Source: Quillaja saponaria (lineage: Eukaryota > Streptophyta > Magnoliopsida > Fabales > Quillajaceae). Taken from it: a DNA stretch of 64,000 nucleotides. The notes under the pieces were generated by a model that ran no database searches, had not been told where the DNA came from, and worked only from the letters and a program-made list of their open reading frames with translations. Numbering within the stretch: the first letter of the stretch is position 1; each line of letters begins with the position of its first letter. Where the stretch lies: contig CM055617.1 in NCBI GenBank assembly GCA_029379385.1, forward strand, positions 7,316,001 to 7,380,000. Direction: 5' to 3'. The translations under genes were made by a program, and so were the position numbers. Shown piece after piece: positions 47,396 to 57,246 of this stretch.

Positions 47396-48643
47396 CTTCT
47401 ACCTCGAACTGACCTTTCTATCTTGCCACTGTTTCGGCCTTACTTCACTAACACTTGCAGCCCTCTTGTTACTTTCATTCCTCTCCATCTCTCTAACCCT
47501 TTTGGATGTTTCATACTTCCTTTTCCTTTAGGTTTCCTCCTCCATGCATACCTTCTCAGAAATTTTGCTCTTCCCTATTAATTGAGCAAAGTTTCAAATA
47601 TCCAAAATAGCTATCTTACCCCACATATTAGGATTTAGACTCTTTTGGAATTTCTCATATTTCCACCTATCATCATAGTGAGTTTGTAGATAGGTAGAGA
47701 ACTTGGATAGTTCTTCAAATCTATGCTTGTACTCGGCAACACTTCATGTTTCCTAGTCTGAGTTGATTGAACTCAGCTTCAAGATCCTGCTTGATACTAT
47801 CGGGAAAATACTTCCTATAAAAGGCCTCCTTGAAACTTCTCCAATTTATCTCTACCCCTCTAGTGGCAAGCAACCTCTCTGTGTTCTGCCACCAATGCTC
47901 AGCTTCCCTTTCTAACATATACATTACTAGAACAAGCTTATCATTCTCCTCACATCCCATTACCTTGAAAATCTTTTCTAATTGATGGATCTACCTCTCG
48001 GCTATGGTATAGTCACACCTTCCCTAAAAACTAGATTGGTTGGCTCTCCTAAAGTAGTCCTATTAGTGCACTAACCTCCCTTGGCCTAGGTTCTTGCATT
48101 TGAGGATTAGCATCCTCTCTTAGCAACATTAATTTGTGCCGTAGCATTAACAGCAACATTGGTAGCTTCCATTGCAGCTTCTACGACAAGCATTGTGAGT
48201 GTCTTCTTGTCCTCTCATCACTTCTGATACATTCTCTAGTGTATTAAGTATGCCTTCTAAGAGCTCATTTTGGGATCTTTTCTCAGAAACCATCTTAGAA
48301 TGCACATGCAACGTATCTTTAGATTGGTTCCTAAAATGGAACATCTTAACATGTCTTACTCTGTCATGTTCCTTTCTTTATTACTATACATGCAACGTTT
48401 AAGCACTTTCTTACAATCTCAACAATTATCGCATAACACATATATGCAATACATGTAACATTTAGCACTTTCTTGACTATGTCAACAATTTGTAAATATA
48501 TTTCATGCAATATGTACATAATCGAAAATAAGGAACATATAACAAAACCTTAGAGAGGGTAGCATCACTTGTAAAGGAAATTATGGCAAAACACTTTAGG
48601 CCCCCTTACCCAACCTATGTCCCAAGTCGTTGCTCTGATACCA
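47396..48643 (-). pseudogene. Broken gag region of a Ty3/gypsy-type retrotransposon
   Basis: On the minus strand, starting after the primer-binding site at 48631-48643, there is a possible gag N-terminus (MVSEKRSQNELLEGILN, from about 48290). Then comes a canonical retrotransposon-gag domain at 47721-47996: IHQLEKIFKVMGCEENDK, LEREAEHWWQNTERLL, FKEAFYRKYFPDSIKQDLE. It continues in another frame (ELSKFSTYL ... RWKYEKFQKSLNP) to about 47600. A stop replaces the usual Trp before IHQLEK, and at least one frame change follows, so the gene is dead. The element is cut off at about 47395, where telomere-like repeats resume; no protease, polymerase or integrase is present. Confidence 0.85.
48631..48643 (-). 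other. Retrotransposon primer-binding site (initiator tRNA-Met)
   Basis: Minus-strand TGGTATCAGAGCA is complementary to the 3' end of plant initiator tRNA-Met and lies four bases inside the LTR end (TGTTACA at 48648-48654 read on the minus strand). Spacing and sequence are those of plant LTR retrotransposons. Confidence 0.88.
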
Positions 48644-48647
48644 TAAT

Positions 48648-51063
48648 TGTAACATCATTCCCTTCTTAATCCTATACTTAGTTTAATTAGTGCCTTAATT
48701 AAGTTATAATTACTTATTGATTATTGTGATACCAAAATTATTCCTTTTTCTTTTATTCTTTCAAAACCGAATTACTATAGTTTAATCCATCTTATTTTTA
48801 TATTTGCTTACAACAAGGAAACACCCTAATTAGTTTCCTTAATTTCCTTAAATAACTATTTCTAACCAATTTATTACCTTTAGACTTAATTTTATGAACT
48901 TGTATTCTTAATTTATTCTCCATTAATTCTTTACACCTAAATTGATTTATAATCTTGTATCCTTAATTCTTTATTGATCCATTAAACTAGGATTGGTTAA
49001 TAACCCTATATTCTTAATTTTCTTGATTCCTCCTTAACACATCCTTATTAGACTACATATTAAGTGAACTACTTGATAGACTATTGGTTTTTCTTGCCCA
49101 TTTTATTACTTGGCCGATTGGTCCTATATTCTTTACACAATTTATCCTATTTTATAACTTACCATTTGTTTCATTTGTCCTTTAGTTAATTGTCATTATT
49201 GCAAATTTTCTTAGCTGAAATTTAATATCTTTCTTTTCCTTAAGAATTCTCTTGGCCGAATTGAACACAAGAGTCTACAAAGTCATAGTACTCCCTATTT
49301 ACTTACCTATCCAGTACATGGTTTTGACCAAAGAGGAGGCTTTTACACATACTAACAAGCTTCCTCCTAAAACACTAAGTCTTAGTCAAAACTCTAGTTA
49401 CAAAATTATATATTAAGGGCCTTTACATGTATATTTCTCCATCTATAGTCCAACGGCCACTAAACCAAAATTCACCCTTGGTCATTTTATTTAGTAAGGT
49501 GGTATCACATAGATGGAGGTTCAAGGGCTATTTTCATCCCCCTCTTCGTACCAACAAACAATCACTTGCCTTATTTCTATTACATAGACCACACCTTCAT
49601 CCAAGGGAGAACAATGCACATCCATGGCACTAATCAATCTATACATTAAGACTTAGAAAAGTAAGTCCAACCTCAACAAACTATTCATACATTAATAACG
49701 AATGATTCTTAATGGTAGTTTTAAAATATAGGAACATGCAATGCAAATTAACCTTTTTTTCCTCATTTCCCCTCCTTAGTAACTTTCTTGACCGATTCAT
49801 GCAAACTCGAGGCATGCCTTTCCAAGGACTTTGATGTATACATGGTACCATTTCTCGATAGTAATGTCCATACTATGGTTTGAGCATCCTTCCTTTGGGA
49901 TACTTAGTGAACTTCGGCTAACATGAATTCAAGACAAGTTACTAGAAACATTTATCCTTTCCTCATTTCTTTCAATCTATCATAAAAGGGATTCATGCAT
50001 GGTTTCATATAGGAAGAGTTTAGGAGTAACAAAGAGATAGCTTTTCAATGCAAAGATAAAGTAAAAGTAAAGAAATGCATGAATATTTGCCTATCAAGTT
50101 TAGTTTTGCTTCCTTCTTTAGAACCGAATTCTCCTCCTTTACTTTCTCATTTTTTTTCTCTCCCTTTCTCTCACTTTAGTGCACACTTTCCTTTATTCTA
50201 TGCATTTTTGGTCATATCCCTCTTCCTATTTATAGTGCATGGCCAAGATTAGGATTTAGGAGAAAGTTTTATGCTTCTTTTCTATTTACTCTTCTAGTTC
50301 CCTAAAATTTCATCCTTCCACTTGTCCATTCTCTAAATTAACATGTGTTTTTTCATTCTTCACACTTGTCCATTTCTTATTTCATAGTTTAGATTCTATA
50401 ATTATTAGTAGGCCACCTTGTTATCTTAAATCTCTACACCTATCCTCCATAATCATTTCATGTATACCTTGTTTCCTTACACATGCCCTACTTAATCATT
50501 TCATGGATACCTTGTTTCCTTAATTCATTACACATGTCCTACTTAATTAATTCATGGACACCTAATGTTCTATCTTCCTTGTCTTGCCAGTTTTCCATGT
50601 TAATTATTACTAATTTTCCACCTTTTTTTCCTTCTTCTTATACCTAAGTCCCTTCATTAATTGTAAATTGTCACACTAATTCTCCTCCTCCATACACATA
50701 ATTCATCACATTTCCTTCTTTAGCAAGTAACCTAAATTTTATTATTTTATATTCTTCTTCCAACGCCACCATGTAGCATATTTTCATACTTGTTCTAACG
50801 CCTACACTTGTCCATGCCTTCCTATTCATGCACATATATCATTCCCTTGTTTATTCGTACATATATCTCTGTACATAATTACACATATTTATACGTATAT
50901 ATTACCCCTATACTAATACATATCCTATACAGTATTATTCTATATATTTTTATATGCACTATTCCTATACTTGAAATAATACATATAAACTTGATACTAA
51001 ATTTTAAATCCTATTTAACTGTTAAGATAATTGCTTATCCTATAATTAATTTATGGAATGTTA
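48648..51063 (-). mobile_element. Probable long terminal repeat of the gypsy-like element
   Basis: Bounded at 48648 by plus-strand TGTAACATCATTCCC next to the primer-binding site, and near 51050-51063 by a loosely inverted counterpart (GGAATGTTATAACCATACA), where the telomere-like repeat restarts. An inner minus-strand TATA box CTATAAATAG at 50226-50235 suits an LTR promoter. A tandem duplication of about 45 bp occurs at 50449-50563 (CATTTCATG.ATACCTTG repeated). No coding capacity. The second LTR is missing, so identity of the two LTRs cannot be tested; the right boundary is approximate. Confidence 0.6.
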
Positions 51064-51795
51064 TAACCATACATTAAACCTAGTTACCATACCCAAACCC
51101 TGGATACCGTACCCTAACCCTAGTTACGATACCCTAAACCTAGTTATCATACCCTAACCCTAGTTACAGTACCCTAACCTAGGTACGATACTCTAACCCT
51201 AGTTATCATACCCTAACTTTAGTTACAATATTCAAACCCTAGTTATGAAACCCTGACCATAGTTACCTAACGTTAGTTACAGTACTCTAATCCTAGTTAC
51301 GGTACCTTAACTGTAGTTATAGTACCCTAACCCTAATTACATTACCCTAACCTTAATTGCAGTACCCTAACCTTATTTACGGTACCCTAATCCTAAACCC
51401 TAGGCCTAATTATGGTACCCTAACCTTTACCATAACCATAGTTATGGTACCCTTACACTAATCATAGTTACAGTACCCTAACCCTAATTATAATACCATG
51501 ATCCTAGTTACGTTACCCTAACCCTAGTTACGGTACCTTGGCCCTAATTACAATACCCTGACCCTAGTTAAAGTACCATAATCCTAATTACGGTACCCTA
51601 ACTTTAGTTAGGGTAACCTAACCCTAATTTCAATACCTTAACCTTAGTTATGATACCATAACCCTAGTTACGAAACCTAAACTCTAATTATGGTACTATA
51701 ACCTTAATTACGGTATCCTAACTATAATTACGATACTCTAACCCTAACCCTAATTATGGTACCATGACCTCAACCTTAACTCTAATTATGGTTCA
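51064..51795 (+). repeat. Degenerate telomere-like minisatellite, tract 2
   Basis: About 730 bp of the same 20-bp type units as tract 1, same orientation (for example TACCCTAACCCTAGTTACGA at about 51111). The two tracts were most likely one array before the retroelement landed in it. Confidence 0.88.
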
Positions 51796-52200
51796 ATGTT
51801 GGATGATATGGGCATTGATTTGCAAAGAGCACTGACTAACTTCATTAAGGTGATATTGATGTTAGTTCTAGTATGGTCACAGACTTTTGTGTTATGGATG
51901 AAGTTCTAAAAAAGGTTGAAGATGGCAGGTTCCAAGCAACCATGTTTATTGTTGATTTGGGAAGTATTGGTTCTAACTCTTTCTAGTCAAGGAGTATTGA
52001 CCTCACTGAAATTCAAGATTGTAAAAGTTTGTAAGCTTAATGCAAGTCCCCTATAGAGATGTCATTTTTAGTTTTAGCATCTGATGCCCAAACAATTTTG
52101 TAATCTTTAACAAGAAATTGAATCTACATAAAATTAGTACAATAATATTATAATCATAAAAAATATACGCTTAATATTTCTTTACATTTTTTTTTCCTAA
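51796..52200. other. Unclassified sequence right of the minisatellite
   Basis: 51796-52070 has moderate GC content and fragments of open frame but matches nothing I know. 52130-52190 is AT-rich and resembles the 46.1 and 54.16 kb repeat units. Probably transposon remains. Confidence 0.4.
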
Positions 52201-53660
52201 AAGGAAATTCATTGAATAACAAAAAAGGGCTCCTCAAGAGCTTCAATAGAAGGCATATATTCAGTAATATACCTTACACGTTTAGTCCCAGATGCCTAAT
52301 AAGCCAAGTTGTGGACAACTAAATTTACATCTCTATGAATCTTTCCTAGTTACCTAAGCATTATCCATAGAAAGTGAGAGAACGGAATTATGAACTGAAG
52401 GTGTAATGTGCCAAGCACGACAAGAATCTGTAGAGTTAATCCCCAAAATGAATTCAAACCTATCACTTTCCAATATAACACCATCTAGCTTATGAAGGTC
52501 TTTGATAAGAGATGCAACTAACTTGCTTGCCTCAGCTTCTACCAAGGTGGGTTCTCTAGAGTTAATTTGTGCAATGATAGCTAGGGCTGTGCAGAGTACC
52601 CGACATAACCGAAAACTTGAATAAAATCGATTATTCGGTTCGAATCATGTAAGGTATTCATGTAGTTCTATACGAGTATCTAAATTCAAAAATTGAAATT
52701 TTTGGTTCGGGTACGGTTCATTAGTTAAAATTTAATAGGTACCCGTGGTTACCTGAAATTATATAATAAAAAAAAATATTATATAATTTAATAAATATAA
52801 ATATCTAATATAACTCTTGGAAATCCTATTCTATACTTCTATTCCCCATTCGCAACCGCCTATTGTATTTTTCTTTATCTACTTCTCCTTTTCCTTCTCT
52901 GGCTACTTCAAGTCTCCAACTCATATATACACAATCAAAGATCCAGCCACCTTGTCAAGGTCTACATTGTTTGTTTTCTTCCTCTCTACACATGAGTTAA
53001 GTCTTTTTATATAAACTTTCTTTTCCCCTTTCTGATTCTGAAAGGCTTTGTTTTGTTGTTACCGTTGAGAAAACTTGATTTTATTTTGTCACAATGTCAC
53101 CTAAGGAATCCAAAAATGACCAAGGAAATTGAAAACGTAAAACACCCAATTGAACCAATACTACATATACATACGGAGCTAGAGAAATAAATAGGAAAAG
53201 GAAAGTAACAAAGTAGGGTTAGTGTGTAGAAGAAGAGCTATTGTAGTTACAGTGGAGAAACAAAGTGAAAAGCAATTTTGTTTTAAGAAGTGCTACTTTC
53301 AATTCCACCTCCGTTGCAATAATATCATTTCATTTTTATTTTTTGGTAGTACTCTTTTTTTACTTAAATTTGTATTCAATTTCAAATTATGCTAGCCATT
53401 AAATTTTATTTTTTTGGTTCTTAAATTTTAGGTAACCGAACTAGTCATATTTTTTGGTTTGGATACTTTTGGGTAATGCCTATTTTCGGTTTAGTTTTGG
53501 CTCATAAATTTTACTACTTGAAAAGTTAAGTTCGGTTCAAAAATTTATACTACCCGGACCGAACAGACCCATGCACACCTTTAATGACATCAAGAAGTAG
53601 AGAGCCCGTAATATCACAAGTAAGGGATTGCAATTCAAGAAGATATTTCTTTTCATTCAT
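52200..53660 (-). pseudogene. RNase H-like fragment of a non-LTR retroelement, split by an insertion
   Basis: On the minus strand, 53660-53584 reads LLELQSLTCDITGSLLLDV and continues beyond the inserted element at 52581-52340 with INSREPTLVEAEASKLVASL, then GVILESDRFEFILGINS. This is the pattern of the plant RNase H-like domain (D-x-GS...EAEA...ESD) found at the end of LINE polyproteins. Stops follow, so it is non-functional. Joining the two parts across 52582-53583 restores the domain order, which supports insertion. Confidence 0.6.
52582..53583. mobile_element. hAT-like non-autonomous DNA transposon, about 1.0 kb
   Basis: Ends TAGGGCTGTGCA (52582-52593) and TGCACACCTTTA (53572-53583) are imperfect terminal inverted repeats of the hAT type. 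They are flanked by 8-bp imperfect target duplications ATGATAGC and ATGACATC (6 of 8 match). Subterminal regions are rich in CGGTT/AACCG motifs (for example ACCGAA, TTCGGTTC), typical of hAT elements. No transposase frame. It interrupts the RNase H fragment. Confidence 0.72.
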
Positions 53661-55560
53661 AACATTTAAAAAATAATAAATATATAATAATTATTTGTAA
53701 CTTACTAAATTAAAAAAATTAAATTATGTCTTATTAATATTGATATATAATTATTGACAAATTATAGATTATTAATTTTGAAAAGATTTAGAATTAAAAA
53801 AAAATAGTCATAAAATAATTACGAACATATTAATATTAAAATAGAGCAAAATTATGGAAAAGTAAAAAATAAAAAGCTATTTGAAGTAAAATGACAATTA
53901 CAAAGTAATTATGTAATTGTAAAAACTCATAGAGTATTTAAGAAAATCAAATTTCTTCCACTAGAAGATAAAACAACAATATGTAATCATGGAAACTATA
54001 CTCTAAATATTTTTTTTTAAAATTATTTAATGAATTTGAGAAAAATTACAAATTAATAAAATTATTAGTTTTTTTTTTTTTTTTGAGAAAATCAATATTA
54101 ACTACTATTGACATATTATTATTGAAAAAAAAGAAGATTTTTTTATGAATTGAAAGTTAAAATAATAATATTATAATCATGAAACTATACTCTTATTATT
54201 TCTTTTAATTCATAGTAATTTTTTAAAAAAATTTAACTTATAAATTTGAGAAGAACTAAAAATATTAAGATTATTAGGAACTTATTAAACAAACAAAAGA
54301 GAAAAAAAAATTCAATTTTAATTACTATTGACATATATTTATTAATATTGGGAATAAATTAAAAAATAAGTAATCATTACTTCTAAAATAATTAAAATTC
54401 AATTAATATTAAAATGAGAAGAATTGAAAAAAAATAGTAAAAAATAAAATAAAATATAGTAGTCTACTTGAAGTAATATAAAATCTAAAAATATCTATTT
54501 AATAATTAAAACTAATAAAGGTACTTAAGAAAATTAAAAATTTATGCCGTTAAGCCACTTTTACAAATAGTATAGATATAGATATAAATTTAGTTAAATA
54601 GCGTCTAAAATCACCATCTTGTTTAACTAAAAATTAAATAAAATCTTAAATGATGTTTGATTTGTATTCATATCAAATTTATGAGAATGAATGTTTTTAG
54701 GTTTCATCTATCTATATTATTCTAAAATTTAGAAAACCGTTATAATCTTCTACTTTACAGTAAAAATAAATTAATTCATTTAAAATAATTAAAAATATAT
54801 ATAATTTAACTTTTCCCTCTTAGTAACTATTCATTATATTAAATATATTTTTTATTAATTTAAATTAATTAAAAAAATTAATTCATAATAACTGTACACT
54901 ATATTCTCCTTCATACACTAATATTTTTTTTTTTCAAATAGGACTCAAAAACTTAAAATGATGATTTTATATATTTTAAAACAATCATTTGGCATGTACG
55001 AAAATCATGTGCATGTAACTAGTATACTTATATGTTGTTAATTAATTTTGTCTCGCTTTGATTTTCTTGAAAACAAAACATGTTTTTTAATAAAAAATTT
55101 GTACATAATAGTTCATCATAACCGTGGACATTCTCAAATGGATAACAAATATATGGCACACTTTTTTATTATTATTATAATAATAATCTAAAAGAATTGA
55201 TGTGTGTGACGAATTGTGATTGGTAAGGCAAGTGACATTATACCAAGAAACAAAAAGAAAGTAAGAAGGTAGGGCCGTGGCTGCTATTAACTGAATTGAC
55301 AACTTGGCCAAATGCAATGGATTAATCAAAATCATCATGTATAACTAGAAATGGCTATATATATCTCCTTTTATTATTTAGATTAGAATTAGACAACAAG
55401 AGAATATGATAGATAGTGATATAACTAGAAATGGCATTATTAGATTAGATCACCACACTTTGTTATCTTGTCATTTGTCAACATAGTGCACATTGTTTTG
55501 CTGCTCATGCCTATCTTTTTCAATCACCTACCTAACTATAGGTTACCATTTAAGTACAAT
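53660..55560. other. AT-rich repeat block and intergenic DNA
   Basis: 53660-54600 consists of related AT-rich units (ATAATTATTGACAAATTATA near 53738; ATAATCATGAAACTATACTC near 54168) shared with 46.1 and 52.1 kb and, inverted, with 25.5-26.2 kb. 54600-55560 is AT-rich without recognisable genes. The only frame of note (55087-55338, minus) has no homology I know. Confidence 0.5.
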
Positions 55561-55569
55561 TTTGCTTTA

Positions 55570-55690
55570 GGATTAGGGTTAGCATTAGCTAGGTTTGATA
55601 CTAATTAAGTTTAGGATTAAGGTCTGCATTAGAGTTTAGAGTTTGGTGTTAGGATTAGGATTTAAGTTAAGCTTAGTTAATTAAAATCTA
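55570..55690 (-). repeat. Short degenerate TTAGGG-like tract
   Basis: Repeated TTAGGATTAGGGTTAGCATTAG and GTTAGGATTAGGATTTAAG-type motifs, the reverse-strand equivalent of the CCCTAA-like arrays but too decayed to define a unit. About 120 bp. Confidence 0.55.
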
Positions 55691-55879
55691 GGGTATAATA
55701 GGATTATAATTTATAATTAGATATTTAGATTTAAGCGTAGAATATATTCGTATGCTTGTTTATAGAACTTGATATATGACTTACAGTATCCAAATATGGA
55801 TTTATTATATGTATGTGCTTAAGATACTCATAATTAAATGATTCTCACTTTATTTTTATCCAATTGTTGGAGTCTCACT

Positions 55880-56480
55880 CTTAATTCCAATGTTTTAAAA
55901 ACTAGATTGTTAATCAATTTAAAAAATTTGTCCGGTCTTAGATCGTTGGTTCAATTAGGTTCGGACCGATAGTCAGATTGAATGATATCATAAATATATT
56001 TAATTACATATTTTAAATATTATATAAATTTTTTTATTAATTATAAATACTAAAAACACAAGAAAACAAAAAAGATAAAAATTCAATATTCATTAAATAA
56101 TAATAAGAAAATCACATCACAAATAATCAAATATAATTATTAATATATAGTCAATATAAAATATAATTATTTTACTAATCTTTAGTATAAAATATAAATA
56201 TTTCACTAATTCACGCGAGGCTCTAATACGATATCAGAGTTGCCGGTTCTAGGCCACTCTAATGTGTCTTTAACATGGCATTAGAGTTGCTAGTTCTAAG
56301 TCTTTCTAATGCTCTAATTTTCTCTACTCACAACCCGCATACTTGAACTTGATTCACATTTTACATGAAGAGTGCCAATGTGATAACTCTTCACATTATT
56401 AATATAGTAGAGCTTAATATTTTATATAAAAATTTGGGTCACTTTCTCCTAATACTAATAGATTGGTTTTAAAACTGAGG
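55880..56480. mobile_element. Transposon-derived remnants upstream of SnRK2
   Basis: 55930-55985 has CCGGTC, GGTTC and GGACCG repeats typical of plant hAT/Mutator-type MITE ends. 56220-56320 has TATCAGAGTTGCCGGTTCTA and a second diverged copy (TTAGAGTTGCTAGTTCTA), reminiscent of sequence around LTR-element primer sites. No complete element can be drawn. Confidence 0.35.
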
Positions 56481-57246
56481 CTAACACTAACAATAACATA
56501 TTCATTTCATTGATATTTAAATAATAATAAAGAGATCAGTATGCAATAATTTATCATTATATGATGAACTAGCATATGTATAACATCACTAAAAAAAACA
56601 ATATTACAGTCTAAAGAGAGTCCAACTATACACGAGGACGACTACTCTATTTTAAAATTACAGGATCCCCCTTTGGCATGTTTTTTTTCGTTTTTTACTT
56701 TTTTTCTATAATTATTTTGGAAAAGTGGAAAAGGGTAAACAAAACACTTTTCCGTAGGGGCGTGACTCTGAGATATTCCCTTGTCTCCCTCCACTCAGAT
56801 ACGAAGTTTCGTCTCTTTCGCTCTCTCTAATTCTCGCGTTTCCCTTACCATACATCCGTAATCAAAATCACTGTTGCTCTTTTTCTTTCTCCTTAAACAT
56901 TGTTTGTTTACTGTTACTATACATAATTCTTTGCTTTCCTTCAAAACTCTCCCACTTCCCTCTCTTTCTTACTGTCACAATTCACACCCTTTTCAACTTT
57001 CTTTAGCTCACTGCACCTTTATTTCAAATTCACAGTTTTGGGTTCTCCCTCTTTCAGAAATTCCACCTTCTTCTTCTCTGCAGAATTTATCTTTGGTTTT
57101 TGGGGTTTGGCAATTGGAAAGTTGGCTACTTTTCTGGGTTTTGTTTGATCTGGGTTGGTAGAAGTAAACTGGAAGCTGAATTATTGTGGTTTTTGAAGGT
57201 TTAAATTTCTGGGTTTTGTTACAGAGGGAAAAAGAAGAAGAAGACG
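56481..57246 (+). promoter_or_regulatory. SnRK2 upstream region with pyrimidine-rich leader
   Basis: From about 56780 the plus strand is strongly C/T-rich (CTTGTCTCCCTCCACTC, TCGCTCTCTCTAATTCTCGC), typical of a plant 5' untranslated region with Y-patch promoter elements. The leader runs about 450 bases to the start codon. A 95-codon frame at 56874-57161 lies wholly within this leader and could act as an upstream ORF, though its composition looks non-coding. Confidence 0.45.

Noticed and set aside
47393..47581. 62-codon plus-strand frame after the minisatellite
   Set aside because: It is antisense to decayed gag sequence of the minus-strand retroelement.
50808..51077. 89-codon plus-strand frame
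   Set aside because: AT-rich sequence inside the putative LTR; low-complexity Ile/Tyr product without homology.
52817..53014. 65-codon plus-strand frame inside the hAT-like element
   Set aside because: No transposase motif; composition of untranslated or non-coding DNA. A captured gene fragment cannot be shown.
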